64,000 nt of DNA from an uncultured Bacteroides sp. (GCF_963677715.1 NZ_OY782496.1:1-64000); one strand, 5' to 3'; positions 26,254 through 36,235 are shown, counted from the first letter of the stretch. A program made the numbers and translations. Notes: generated by a model from the letters alone, not told the origin.

Positions 26254-28593
26254 ATGAAGAAGTTCCTTCGGACAGATGAGTGGAATATTATAGAAGAAGG
26301 CTTTCATGCCGACCATCTGCGCGCATCGGAAAGTATATTTAGTTTAGGCAATGGCCGCATAGGTCAACGAGGCAATTTTGAAGAGACCTACAGCAGCGAC
26401 AGCCTGCAAGGCTCTTATCTGGCAGGCATTGCCTTTCTGGATAAAACCCGCGTGGGATGGTGGAAGAACGGATATCCGAAGTTCTTCTCGCGCATTCCGA
26501 ATGCGCCCAACTGGAGCGGCATTCTTCTGCGCCTGATTGACGAAGAACTTGACCTGGCCCAATGGGATGTGGATAGTTTCGAGAGACGGCTGGATATGAA
26601 AGAAGGTATCTCCTATCGGGATTTTCAGGCTACTTCGCCCAAAGGGCACACGCTGAAAGTGCATGTGGAACACATCAACAGCATGGCCAATCAAAACCTT
26701 TGTCTCATTAAGTACAGCGTAACATCAGTTAACTACGAAGGGAAAATTTCACTGGTGCCCTACCTCAATGCCGATGTGAAGTACGAAAGTTCCAACTTCA
26801 ACGAAAAGATGTGGAACATTCTACGTGCCGAGGCTACGGGCGAATATGCTTATCTGTGGACACAGACACGGCACGAAGACTCTCAGGTGTGTAGCGCCAT
26901 GACTTACCAACTATTTAAAAACAGCAAAGAGGTAACAAGCAGCCCCATCAAAATAGAGAAAGAGAAGCTAACCGGATTCAGCATCGGCGCCGACGTGAAA
27001 CCGGGCGAACGGGTAACGCTCATCAAATATACCGCCATCGCCAGTTCTTTGTATTACGACAGGCAGCAACTGGTCGATCAATCTGTGTCCGAAAGTAAAG
27101 CTGCCAAAACAAAAGGCTGGGACACGTTGCTGCTAGAGCATAAAGATGTTTGGAAAGAAATATGGGCCGAGGCCGATGTGGTGATAGACGGAGATCCGGA
27201 AGCACAACAAGGCATTCGTTTCAATATTTTCCAACTGAACCAAGCCTATCGCGGAGACGACCCGAGGTTAAACATCGGTTCAAAAGGATTTACCGGAGAG
27301 AAATACGGAGGAAACACTTATTGGAATACGGAGCTCTGCTGCGTACCTTTCTTCCTGCTGTCCAGCTCCAAGGAGATTGCCAAAAACTTACTTTTATATC
27401 GTTACAATCACCTGCCTAAAGCCATAGAGAATGCAAAAAAACTGGGCTTCGGAGGCGGCGCAGCCCTCTATCCCATGGTTACTATCAACGGAGACGAATG
27501 CCACAACGAGTGGGAAATCACCTTTGAAGAGATTCACCGTAACAGCATCATTGCGTATGCCATATCTCTGTACACCACCATGACCGGTAACAAAGATTAC
27601 GTTGGCCACTACGGACTGGAGGTGCTTATTGCCATCAGCCGATTCTGGAGCCAACGGGTTTCTTTTTCGCAACCTAAACAAAAGTACGTGTTGCTTGGCG
27701 TAACCGGACCCAACGAGTACGAAAACAATGTAGACAACAATTGGTACACCAACTATTCGTGTGTGCAGTGCCTACAAAGCACCATAGACTATCTGGAAAT
27801 AGTAGCACATGAATATCCGGATGAATACACCCGAATCCGTCGGAAGACATCCTTTGAGTATTCAGAGACGGTACGGTGGAAAGAAATTATAGAGAACATG
27901 TATCTGCCGGAAGATAAAGAGCTGGGCATATTCGTTCAAAACGACGGCTATCTGGACAAAGAACTGAAAACGACAGAAGAAATCCCCGCAAATGAGCGTC
28001 CCGTTAATCAGCACTGGTCGTGGGATTGTATTCTGCGTTCCTGCTACATCAAGCAAAGTGATGTGTTATTGGGGTTATATTTGTTTTACGCGGACTTTGA
28101 TCCCGAAACCATCCGCCGCAATTTTCACTTCTACGAGCCCCGCACGTTGCACGAATCATCGTTATCTCCCTACATTCATTCGATACTTGCCTCGCGCATA
28201 GGCGATACGAATAAAGCCTACAACCTTTTTTTGCACGCTACCCGACTGGATTTGGACGATTACAATAACGAATTAGAGCAGGGACTACACGTCACAAGCA
28301 TGGCAGGAAGCTGGCTGGCCATTGTCAGAGGATTCGCAGGCATGCAAATACAAAGTGACTTGCTTAGCTTTCACCCCACAACTCCGGATAAATGGAACAG
28401 CTATTCTTTCAACGTTAACTTCCGCGAACGCACGCTACACCTAAAGGTGAGCAAAACGGATGTTACGATAGAACTAACGAACGGAGACGAGCTCGATATA
28501 AAGGTATACGAACAAATTCATTGCATTCGGCCGGGTAATCCGCTAACACTGCCCACCTTTGCAAACGTATCAGAGACGGATAAACGGCAATAA
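26254..28593 (+). CDS. GH65 disaccharide phosphorylase, probably maltose phosphorylase
   Basis: I choose ATG 26254 (MKKFLRTDEW), because the upstream extension of the frame is unlike the family and contains the promoter. The protein of about 779 residues has the GH65 layout: N-terminal beta-sandwich (SIFSLGNGRIGQRGNFEE), (alpha/alpha)6 barrel and small C-terminal sheet. The catalytic acid is Glu488 in GPNEYENNVDNNWYTN, the position of the known maltose phosphorylase acid. GFGGGAALYPMVT and the late LHEDSLSP-like RTLHESSLSPY block are also present. It converts maltose and phosphate to glucose and beta-glucose 1-phosphate in the cytoplasm. Trehalose or kojibiose specificity cannot be excluded. 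No beta-phosphoglucomutase gene adjoins it. Confidence 0.85.
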   Translation: MKKFLRTDEWNIIEEGFHADHLRASESIFSLGNGRIGQRGNFEETYSSDSLQGSYLAGIAFLDKTRVGWWKNGYPKFFSRIPNAPNWSGILLRLIDEELDLAQWDVDSFERRLDMKEGISYRDFQATSPKGHTLKVHVEHINSMANQNLCLIKYSVTSVNYEGKISLVPYLNADVKYESSNFNEKMWNILRAEATGEYAYLWTQTRHEDSQVCSAMTYQLFKNSKEVTSSPIKIEKEKLTGFSIGADVKPGERVTLIKYTAIASSLYYDRQQLVDQSVSESKAAKTKGWDTLLLEHKDVWKEIWAEADVVIDGDPEAQQGIRFNIFQLNQAYRGDDPRLNIGSKGFTGEKYGGNTYWNTELCCVPFFLLSSSKEIAKNLLLYRYNHLPKAIENAKKLGFGGGAALYPMVTINGDECHNEWEITFEEIHRNSIIAYAISLYTTMTGNKDYVGHYGLEVLIAISRFWSQRVSFSQPKQKYVLLGVTGPNEYENNVDNNWYTNYSCVQCLQSTIDYLEIVAHEYPDEYTRIRRKTSFEYSETVRWKEIIENMYLPEDKELGIFVQNDGYLDKELKTTEEIPANERPVNQHWSWDCILRSCYIKQSDVLLGLYLFYADFDPETIRRNFHFYEPRTLHESSLSPYIHSILASRIGDTNKAYNLFLHATRLDLDDYNNELEQGLHVTSMAGSWLAIVRGFAGMQIQSDLLSFHPTTPDKWNSYSFNVNFRERTLHLKVSKTDVTIELTNGDELDIKVYEQIHCIRPGNPLTLPTFANVSETDKRQ

Positions 28594-28652
28594 GCAAATC
28601 TCGGCAAACGATACTCCGACCGAGCTCGGATCAGATACACAACAGAAAGAGA

Positions 28653-28690
28653 AAAGGCCGCCTCAGCACATGAATTCTGAGGCGGCCTTT
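28653..28690. terminator. Bidirectional intrinsic terminator
   Basis: AAAGGCCGCCTCAG and CTGAGGCGGCCTTT are perfect complementary arms with a ten-base loop, flanked by A and T runs. It separates the convergent GH65 and oadB genes. Confidence 0.85.
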
Positions 28691-28713
28691 ACGGTAATAT
28701 AAACCTTATAACT

Positions 28714-29949
28714 CTATCCTAAGAACGAGATTAGCACACCCGCTGCAACGGCCGAACCTATTACACCCGAAATGTTACTCGACATGCAATATTGCAATAC
28801 ATGGTTCTTGGGGTCATATTTCAACGCTATCTCATTGGCCACACGACTGGCCATAGGCACGGCACTCAGTCCCGTAGCACCAATCAGCGGATTAATCTTC
28901 TTCTTCGAGAACAGATTAACCACCTTCACAAACAAAATGCCTCCTGAAATAGAGAGTGCAAAAGCCAGGAATCCACCTACAACAATGCCGATGGTAGTCC
29001 AGTTAAGGAAAGCTTCGGTGGTCATCGTTGCTCCTACAGAAAGTCCTAAGAAGATGGTGGCCGCATTCATAATGCTGTTTGATGCCGCATCAAATAAGCG
29101 GAAAGTATTGGTACCGATCTCTTTAACCAGGTTACCAAACATCAACATACCTATCAACGGCACAGCTGTAGGCACAAACAAAGCCACAACAGTAGTAACG
29201 GCAATAGGGAATATAATCTTCAACACGCGCAGATTCTTGATCTTTATTTTCGACGGATACTTTTTCTCCTGTTCCTTCATATTAATGCTAAGTTCCTTCT
29301 TAGTACACAGTAACTTCACCACCAAAGGAATGATTACCGGCACAAGCGCCATATATGAATAAGCGGCAATGGCTATAGGACCCAGTAATTGAGGGGCCAG
29401 CTTAATAGTCGTAAAAATAGCCGTAGGCCCGTCGGCACCGCCAATGATGCCCAGCGAAGCTGCTTCCTTCGGCGTAAAGCCCATCAATATAGCCACCAAC
29501 AACACGGTGAAAATACCTAACTGAGCCGCAGCACCGAAGATGGAAAGCCGCAAGTTACGAAGCATCGGCCCAAAGTCGGTCAAAGCACCTACCCCCATGA
29601 AAATAATAGGAGGCAAGAAACCTGTTTTTATTAACATGTAGTAAACGAAGTTCATTAGTCCAAGATCGTGTGCAATCTCGTGCAACGGCATTTCCCAAAT
29701 GTTCTTCATCACCCCATGCACGTTGATCATGCCAGCCTCGTTTGCCTGTGTAACTCCCATATCTCCTCCCGGGAAATTGGCAAGCAACACTCCGAAAGCA
29801 ATAGGCACCAACAGCAATGGTTCGTATTGCTTTTTAATACCCAGATAGAGTAACACAAAAGCAATGGCATACATGATCAGAAACTGCGGATCAGCAATTA
29901 TATTGCTGAAAGCAGTCATATCGTATAAGTTCTCAAATATCTCGTTCAT
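28714..29949 (-). CDS. oadB: Sodium-pumping oxaloacetate decarboxylase beta subunit
   Basis: An integral membrane protein of 411 residues with about ten helices. It carries the conserved GIIGGADGPTAIFTT motif, PIAIAAYSYMALVP, and a C-terminal CMSSNISGVIGSAVAAG. The beta subunit releases carbon dioxide from carboxybiotin and moves sodium outward. Its ATG overlaps the oadA stop by one base (TAATG), giving tight coupling. The related methylmalonyl-CoA decarboxylase uses a very similar beta subunit; the alpha subunit type argues for oxaloacetate. Confidence 0.9.
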   Translation of the reverse strand: MNEIFENLYDMTAFSNIIADPQFLIMYAIAFVLLYLGIKKQYEPLLLVPIAFGVLLANFPGGDMGVTQANEAGMINVHGVMKNIWEMPLHEIAHDLGLMNFVYYMLIKTGFLPPIIFMGVGALTDFGPMLRNLRLSIFGAAAQLGIFTVLLVAILMGFTPKEAASLGIIGGADGPTAIFTTIKLAPQLLGPIAIAAYSYMALVPVIIPLVVKLLCTKKELSINMKEQEKKYPSKIKIKNLRVLKIIFPIAVTTVVALFVPTAVPLIGMLMFGNLVKEIGTNTFRLFDAASNSIMNAATIFLGLSVGATMTTEAFLNWTTIGIVVGGFLAFALSISGGILFVKVVNLFSKKKINPLIGATGLSAVPMASRVANEIALKYDPKNHVLQYCMSSNISGVIGSAVAAGVLISFLG

Positions 29950-31781
29950 TATCCAATCTTCATTAATACGTCATCTTCAGAAATTGCATCTCCCGAGGCA
30001 AAACCAATTGCCGTTACCGTTCCGCCAAACTCCGCGCGAATGGCATTGTAAGTCTTCATGGCTTCCACATAGCAGATTATATCACCTTGCTTCACCACAT
30101 CGCCCACTTTCAATGCATTTTCGGAAGCATTCTTAGTCAGGAAGAACTTACCTTCCAGCGGAGAAAGAACATCCTTTCCTTCGCCCGAAACCACAGGTGC
30201 CGCCCCATCGGCAGCAGGCAATTTGGCATCACCATAAGCTACCGTTACCTTATAAGCCTGTCCGTCTACCTGTACAGTTAGTGTCTTGGGCTTTGCATCT
30301 TCTTCGGGAGACTTGTCTTTTTCAGCGCGACGTTTAGCTACATCTTCCAAGAAATCTTCTTTAGCTTTACCGCTCTTGTAAGCCTCATATTGTGCCGGGT
30401 GCATGGCATATTCGAAGAGTTCTTCATCATCCTCGCCCACTTCCCACTTATTCTCTTTCATGAGTTTACGGTATTTATCCAGCGAATCGGGATAATTATC
30501 CTGCGGATTGCCATCAAAGAACTTACGTCCTTCACGTTCCGCCTTCTCGATAATTTCAGGAGCCAGCGTTCCAGGCAAGCGTCCGGCTTTGCCCAAAAGC
30601 ATATCCCAGATATCGTCGGCTATCATGCCCCAACGTTCTTTGTCCTTTTCCATAGCCATTACGTTCATCATGGCCAGATTCTTCACATACTGGCTAAAGG
30701 GAGTAACCAAGGGAGGATAACCTACCCGCGGCCAAACATAGGCTACTTCGTTAAATAACTTAATGAGCAACTCATCCTGTGTCATAAACGGCAGATTATG
30801 TTTTGCCTTGTATTTGTTGATCGATTCCAGATTCGATTCCAAATCGGCCATCAGGCTACCCATCATTCCACCCGGAAGTCCCGGACCGATAAGAAGCGAG
30901 TTCATCAGGCGATTCTTAGGACTGATGTATAACCCCAAAAAGTCGTCCATAAACTCCTGAATCATGCCACGTACTTTCATGTAAGCTTCCATATTGATTT
31001 CAGGTACCTGAAAACCGGCATCCTTCAGCATAGCCTGCACACTGAGCAAGTCGGCATGTCCTGTTCCCCAAGAAAGAGGTTCCATGCCCACGTCAACATA
31101 GTCGCAACCGGCTTCGCAGACCTCTAAGATAGAAGCCATATTAAACCCGGGACCTGCATGGCTATGATACTGCACCGGTATTTCCGGATGTGCTGTCTTT
31201 ATATTGGCTACAATTTTGCCCAAAGAAACGGGGCGACCAACACCTGCCATATCTTTTACGCAGATCTCGTTCGCCCCGAGTTTAATAAGTTCTAACGCCA
31301 TGTTGGTGTAGTACTCAACCGTGTGGATGGGCGAGTAGGTGATGCAGAGAGAGCATTGGGAGATCATACCCGCCTCCTTTGCATAGACTATGGATGGAGC
31401 AATATTGCGCACATCATTCAGCCCGCAGAAGGTACGGGTTATGTCTGTGCCCTGAGCTTTCTTTACTTTATAAAACAACTTACGCACATCCGCAGGTACG
31501 GGGCTCATTCTAAGCCCGTTAAGTGCCCTGTCGAGCATATGCGTCTGAATGCCGGCTTCGTGAAACGGTTTTGTCCACTCGCGCACAGCTTTATTCGGAT
31601 TTTCCCCAAACAATAAATTCACTTGTTCAAAGCCACCGCCATTTGTTTCTACACGGGCAAAACAACCCATCTCAACAATAGCCGGAGCTACTTTAACTAG
31701 TTGGTCTACCCGAGGAACATATTTACCGGCCGATTGCCACATGTCTCTGAAAACCAAACTAAACTTTACTTCTTTTTTCAT
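29949..31781 (-). CDS. oadA: Oxaloacetate decarboxylase alpha subunit (carboxyltransferase plus biotin domain)
   Basis: The protein has 610 residues. A pyruvate-carboxylase-like carboxyltransferase barrel begins with FRDMWQS and contains CVKDMAGVG and the metal-binding QYHSHAGPG. A PYC/OADA conserved region follows, then a charged linker and a C-terminal biotinyl domain, whose attachment Lys is in VEAMKTY at about residue 576. It transfers carboxyl from oxaloacetate to biotin. It is annotated in many Bacteroides genomes as pyruvate carboxylase subunit B; the neighbours oadG and oadB identify the sodium pump. Confidence 0.9.
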   Translation of the reverse strand: MKKEVKFSLVFRDMWQSAGKYVPRVDQLVKVAPAIVEMGCFARVETNGGGFEQVNLLFGENPNKAVREWTKPFHEAGIQTHMLDRALNGLRMSPVPADVRKLFYKVKKAQGTDITRTFCGLNDVRNIAPSIVYAKEAGMISQCSLCITYSPIHTVEYYTNMALELIKLGANEICVKDMAGVGRPVSLGKIVANIKTAHPEIPVQYHSHAGPGFNMASILEVCEAGCDYVDVGMEPLSWGTGHADLLSVQAMLKDAGFQVPEINMEAYMKVRGMIQEFMDDFLGLYISPKNRLMNSLLIGPGLPGGMMGSLMADLESNLESINKYKAKHNLPFMTQDELLIKLFNEVAYVWPRVGYPPLVTPFSQYVKNLAMMNVMAMEKDKERWGMIADDIWDMLLGKAGRLPGTLAPEIIEKAEREGRKFFDGNPQDNYPDSLDKYRKLMKENKWEVGEDDEELFEYAMHPAQYEAYKSGKAKEDFLEDVAKRRAEKDKSPEEDAKPKTLTVQVDGQAYKVTVAYGDAKLPAADGAAPVVSGEGKDVLSPLEGKFFLTKNASENALKVGDVVKQGDIICYVEAMKTYNAIRAEFGGTVTAIGFASGDAISEDDVLMKIG

Positions 31782-31855
31782 ATACTATTAGCTGAAGTGT
31801 TGAACAGCAAAGAGTCTAAACCCTGCCCCCATTCAACGATTAGACATTATAAGGA

Positions 31856-32116
31856 TTACAATTTATCAACTTTAGCAACTCTGCCTTTGCCATGCGTCAC
31901 CACATTAACGGCTGCTGTAATAACCGCCAGAATATTCCCCGATATCGGTACAGGTCCCCTAGCAGGCATTTGTTTAATTGGAATTTCTTCTTCGGGAGCG
32001 TACTTATTCACTAAAGTAATAAGAAACTTCCCCAGATAAATAACCAGAAGCAGAATAGCAAAAACAGTACCCATCCCCACAACCAGTAACAATAACGCTG
32101 TTTCAATATTTTCCAT
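31856..32116 (-). CDS. oadG: Oxaloacetate decarboxylase gamma subunit
   Basis: This is an 86-residue protein with one N-terminal membrane helix (ALLLLVVGMGTVFAILLLVIYLG region, residues 6-28) followed by a short charged cytoplasmic tail, the standard OadG form. The gamma subunit anchors alpha to beta and binds zinc. It is first in the gamma-alpha-beta operon, 74 bases before oadA. Confidence 0.8.
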   Translation of the reverse strand: MENIETALLLLVVGMGTVFAILLLVIYLGKFLITLVNKYAPEEEIPIKQMPARGPVPISGNILAVITAAVNVVTHGKGRVAKVDKL

Positions 32117-32373
32117 AACAACAATTAGAATTTATGATTTATAACTAATTCAGGCAGATAAATAAAAAATCGTCCGAAATTACCAATTAAAAACAGAAGA
32201 ATAAAGAATAAAATGAATAAAAAATGCTAAATAGAAAGAATCAATAGCTTAGTAAGGAGGTAAAAAACCTTAAATCGAAGGTCATTAAGAGAAATAACAT
32301 GAAGAGTTGAATAGTGAAACTCTTTTCAGAGCATCACTATCACCAAGGAAATTAAGTTCAATAAACAAGAGAA

Positions 32374-32553
32374 TTAATGGCAGCCTCCCGATTTACTCCC
32401 ACTCTTTTCCCCCTTTACTGTATTTTTCAGTGCACAGCCGGAACAACCAGCACAACCGGAACCGTTTTTCTTCTCTGATTTTCTTAAAATAGTAAAGGCT
32501 ACATAAGCCAAAGCAGAAAAGATAATTATCAGGGTTATAATATTCTGTACCAT
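32374..32553 (-). CDS. FeoB-associated Cys-rich membrane protein
   Basis: A 59-residue frame from ATG 32553. One membrane helix (IITLIIIFSALAYVAFTIL) is followed by a basic stretch and a Cys cluster, GCAGCSGCAL, with a final Cys in GGCH. This is the small Cys-rich protein that regularly follows feoB in Bacteroidetes and Firmicutes, presumed to help ferrous iron handling at the inner membrane. It starts 12 bases after the feoB stop, so it is the last gene of the feo operon. Confidence 0.75.
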   Translation of the reverse strand: MVQNIITLIIIFSALAYVAFTILRKSEKKNGSGCAGCSGCALKNTVKGEKSGSKSGGCH

Positions 32554-32565
32554 AATGATATTAAG

Positions 32566-35052
32566 TTAAATAATCAGACTTCCTATCTGATAGGTTAAAA
32601 AAGCGACCAGCCAAGCTATGCCGGTAGTATAGAACATAGTAAACACAGCCCATTTCCAATCCGATTCTTTTTTAATAGCAGCAATAACCGCCACGCAAGG
32701 AAAGTAAATCAGCACGAAAAGCATAAAACCAAAGGCAACCAACGGAGTGAATACTTTCTGTCCTTTCAACGATCCGGCAGTATGCTCCTGTTGCTGCAAT
32801 TTTTGTACTAAATTACTCGAATTCTCGTCGGCCGATAAATCGGCATGATAAAGGATACCCATAGAACCTACAACAATTTCTTTAGCAGCAAGACCGGTTA
32901 TAATACTTATACCTATTTTCCAGTCAAAACCCAAAGGTCTAATCGTTGGTTCTATAAAACGTCCTAATCGGCCGATATACGATTGTTCCTGATGTTCCGA
33001 AGCTTTCAATAATTCCAGATCTACAGTCTGTACATGCTTGGCAGAGTCGGGCAACAGCGTGTTTTGATCGACAGCCGCAATCTTTGCATCATAATTAGTC
33101 GAATACTTCACATTGCGGGGGTAATAGCTCAATGCCCAGATAAATATCGACGCAAGAAGAATAACACTTCCCATTTTCCGCAAATATTGCGACCCCTTAT
33201 GCCACATGTGAATGGATGTGTTTTTAAGAGTAGGAATTCTATAGGGAGGCAATTCCATTACAAAAGGAACGTCTTGTTTTGAGAATATGGTATTCTTAAA
33301 TACTAAAGCCACCAGTATGGCTATGATAATACCTATTATATATATTGAGAACAATACCAATCCTTGATTTTCAGGAAAAAAAGCAGAGATCAACAACACA
33401 TAGACCGGTAAGCGTGCACTGCACGACATAAAGGGGGCAATCAGCATCGTGAGCATTCTATCTTTCCTGTTCTCGAGAGTACGCGTTGCCATAATAGCAG
33501 GAACATTACACCCAAATCCCATTAATAAAGGAATAAAGGACTTACCGTGCAAACCTATTTTATGCATTAACCGATCCATGATAAAAGAAACTCTCGCCAT
33601 ATAACCGGTATCTTCCATAAGCGATATGAAAAAGAATAAGATAAGAATATTAGGAAGAAAGATTATAACGCCTCCGACACCGGCAATAATTCCATCGACC
33701 AGTAAATCCTTTAAGGCACCGTCGGGCATCATGTTACTAACAAGATCACTAATAAGACCTACACCGCTGTCAATCCAGTCCATAGGATAATTGCCAAGAG
33801 TAAAAGTAGTCTGAAACATCAGCCACATAAAGAAAATAAAGATAGGGAAGCCCAATATCTTATGCGTTAGCAAGTTGTCTATATCCTTACTCTTTTTTCT
33901 CCTTTCATCCTTACTTTCAATCAGCGTTTCGCCCAAGGCCCCGGCAATAAATCCATATTTGGCATCCGTAATTACTGTTTCAGAACTTTCTCCATACTCT
34001 TTCTCAAGCTTACGTATCTCCGTTTTGTTTTTTTCGGCAATCAGATCAAAGTTCTTACAACTCTTTAATTGAGACAAAGTCGTTTTGTCATTCTCCAGAA
34101 GCTTAATGGCCAGGTAACGGGTAGAATAACGATTCGTCACCTCCTCATTCTGTTGGATAATGGTTTGTATTTTTACAATAGAATCTTCTATGGTAGTGCC
34201 ATAATTAATATGTATGTGTCTTACCGTAGGGTCTTTATCTTCATAGACCTCTATTATTTTGTTTATCAAAGCGGGAATGCCTTTACCTTTCACCGCAACC
34301 GTAGGAACAATAGGAATGCCCATCATTTTACCCAGTGCCGGATAATCCAATTTCTCTCCTTTCTCCTCCAGTTCATCGAACATGTTCAAAGCAATGACTA
34401 CTTTAACATCCATATCGATGAGTTGAGTTGTAAGAAACAAGTTACGTTCCAGATTCGAAGCATCAACAACATTGACCACCACATCCGGCGCATTTTCTAT
34501 AATATGAGAACGTACATATAATTCTTCGGGCGTATATTCAGTAATGGAATATGTTCCAGGCAAATCGACAATCTTTAAGATGTGCCCTCCTTGTTTAATA
34601 TAGGCTTCTTTCGAATCGACCGTCACTCCACCGTAATTTCCAACCCTCTCGTGCGAACCCGAAGCATAATTAAATAAGGTAGTCTTACCGCTATTGGGAT
34701 TTCCCACCAAAGCAATATTTATATGATTACCCTTTATGCTTTCAATTGCCTTAAAGTTATCGTCGGCAAAAGTTCCTTCAAACGTAGCCTGCTTCAATAG
34801 CGTTGTTTCGTTTGCGGGGGCTACTTCTATCAATGCTGCCTCACTTCGCCTTAAAGAAACATTATAGCCCATTATCTCATACTCTACCGGATCTTGCAGA
34901 GGAGCATTCTTTATGACTCTTACTAACTTGCCCTTCACAAAGCCCATTTCCGTAATCCTTTTGCGGAAGGCTCCTCGGCCTGTCACTTTCACAATTACGC
35001 CTATTTCATTATTCTGCAAATTCGATAAATGCATATTTTTAGTTATTTCCAT
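32566..35052 (-). CDS. feoB: FeoA-FeoB fusion ferrous iron transporter
   Basis: The protein has 828 residues. Residues 1-78 form a FeoA SH3-like domain (RKRITEMGFVKGKLVRVI). The FeoB G domain follows with G1 GNPNSGKT at 117-124, G3 DLPGTYS and G4 ALNMFDE. The membrane part has the two Gate motifs, seen as FMSCSARLPVYVLL and, near the end, FPCVAVIAAIKKE. It imports ferrous iron at the inner membrane. An ATG at 35034 is an alternative start. The A-B fusion is common in Bacteroides. Neighbours are a porin 13 bases upstream and the small Cys-rich protein downstream. Confidence 0.95.
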   Translation of the reverse strand: MEITKNMHLSNLQNNEIGVIVKVTGRGAFRKRITEMGFVKGKLVRVIKNAPLQDPVEYEIMGYNVSLRRSEAALIEVAPANETTLLKQATFEGTFADDNFKAIESIKGNHINIALVGNPNSGKTTLFNYASGSHERVGNYGGVTVDSKEAYIKQGGHILKIVDLPGTYSITEYTPEELYVRSHIIENAPDVVVNVVDASNLERNLFLTTQLIDMDVKVVIALNMFDELEEKGEKLDYPALGKMMGIPIVPTVAVKGKGIPALINKIIEVYEDKDPTVRHIHINYGTTIEDSIVKIQTIIQQNEEVTNRYSTRYLAIKLLENDKTTLSQLKSCKNFDLIAEKNKTEIRKLEKEYGESSETVITDAKYGFIAGALGETLIESKDERRKKSKDIDNLLTHKILGFPIFIFFMWLMFQTTFTLGNYPMDWIDSGVGLISDLVSNMMPDGALKDLLVDGIIAGVGGVIIFLPNILILFFFISLMEDTGYMARVSFIMDRLMHKIGLHGKSFIPLLMGFGCNVPAIMATRTLENRKDRMLTMLIAPFMSCSARLPVYVLLISAFFPENQGLVLFSIYIIGIIIAILVALVFKNTIFSKQDVPFVMELPPYRIPTLKNTSIHMWHKGSQYLRKMGSVILLASIFIWALSYYPRNVKYSTNYDAKIAAVDQNTLLPDSAKHVQTVDLELLKASEHQEQSYIGRLGRFIEPTIRPLGFDWKIGISIITGLAAKEIVVGSMGILYHADLSADENSSNLVQKLQQQEHTAGSLKGQKVFTPLVAFGFMLFVLIYFPCVAVIAAIKKESDWKWAVFTMFYTTGIAWLVAFLTYQIGSLII

Positions 35053-35065
35053 ATCAAATAGTTAT

Positions 35066-36217
35066 TTAAAAAGTAAGGCCAAATCGTAAATTGCAGGCAA
35101 GACAATTGTCGAGTGTTTCACCCGTTCCTGCGGGATTAACAATGTATTGAATATCCGGTTGAATAAAAAGATTCTTTGTTAGTGCATATTGATAAGTCAA
35201 TTCAATCGCAGTTTCGCTACTTACGTCAACAGTAAAATGCTGATGAGCAACGGCGAATCCCAAAACATCTTTTCCATGTTTATTAAAAAGGCCGGCATAA
35301 TTTAAACCCAATCCCAAATAATAATTATTGGCACTTGCTTTAGACGGGCTATAGCCTAATTGGGTAAACAGCCCAAGGTTTTTGTTACCTTGCTCCCATA
35401 CTTTCTGGTCGGCATAGGCATAAAGACCTATAATATCATTATTAGAAGAATCAGGCATTTTTTCACCAAAGCAGTTTTCCTCAATGTGATTGTGCGAGTA
35501 TATGCCTATCTTATAAGTACCCGACAGAGCCTCTGAATTCACCTGATACTGAAGTTCTGAGATTGCGAAAACACCATCTTTTGATCCCAAATGCCATTCA
35601 AGGTTGTAGGGGTTATAATCAAAATCAGTAGGACTACCATCGTATATGGCATTTAGCCATGCTATCTGAGGAGAAATATTCCATTTACTCGTTATACCCA
35701 AGGTAGTCAACGGGAAAATAGGGACCGACATATTTGTTGAAATAACAGGTAATATACCAAACGAACTGTTTAGGAAAAGCGCTCCGTACTCCGAATTAGC
35801 AAATTCAATATTCAGATCTTGCAAACCAACAGTAAATTCAACCTTACCCAATATCTGCTTAAACCAAAGTTCCTGAAAGTAAGTATGCTTTCCCGCATCA
35901 ATATTAGAAACGACCTGCATATCACCCAGTAAATCGGACGAAGGGGAACCACCATGTGTATTGACTCCATTTACATGAAACAATCCTCCATTCCACAATC
36001 CGGCTGCCTGAGTATCGAAATCAAGGCGGAGATTAGCCATGCCCAAATAGCGTGAACCTGATTTAATACCCCCCGAAAGATTATTTATATTGTCTCCAAT
36101 ATAAGAGACTTCCACTGTTAATACCCGTTGTTCTTCTTTCGGGGAAGAATCTTGAGCATATGCCGAAATAAAATAGAAATTGAATGCCAGTGCGACAAAA
36201 AAAATAGCTTTCCCCAT
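35066..36217 (-). CDS. OprB-family outer-membrane porin, first gene of the feo operon
   Basis: The protein has 383 residues, with a signal peptide ending ISAYA-QD and a beta-rich remainder with a terminal Phe (LRFGLTF). The pattern of repeats such as GSRYLGMANLRLDFDTQAAGLW and the late ETAIELTYQYALTKNLFIQPDIQYI block resembles the carbohydrate-selective porin OprB family (quoted as landmarks). Position directly before feoAB suggests that it admits iron or an iron ligand rather than sugar, which is inference. It starts just behind the predicted promoter at 36236. Confidence 0.7.
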   Translation of the reverse strand: MGKAIFFVALAFNFYFISAYAQDSSPKEEQRVLTVEVSYIGDNINNLSGGIKSGSRYLGMANLRLDFDTQAAGLWNGGLFHVNGVNTHGGSPSSDLLGDMQVVSNIDAGKHTYFQELWFKQILGKVEFTVGLQDLNIEFANSEYGALFLNSSFGILPVISTNMSVPIFPLTTLGITSKWNISPQIAWLNAIYDGSPTDFDYNPYNLEWHLGSKDGVFAISELQYQVNSEALSGTYKIGIYSHNHIEENCFGEKMPDSSNNDIIGLYAYADQKVWEQGNKNLGLFTQLGYSPSKASANNYYLGLGLNYAGLFNKHGKDVLGFAVAHQHFTVDVSSETAIELTYQYALTKNLFIQPDIQYIVNPAGTGETLDNCLACNLRFGLTF

Positions 36218-36235
36218 GTTTTATGTTTTATGCCA

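Noticed and set aside
29949..32116. Methylmalonyl-CoA decarboxylase instead of oxaloacetate decarboxylase
   Set aside because: The alpha subunit is a pyruvate-carboxylase-like carboxyltransferase fused to a biotin domain, the OadA form; the methylmalonyl-CoA enzyme uses an acyl-CoA carboxylase-type alpha and a separate biotin protein.
34069..34521. Long antisense open frame of 150 codons inside feoB
   Set aside because: It lies entirely opposite the FeoB G domain, has no recognisable family and is explained by codon structure of the real gene.
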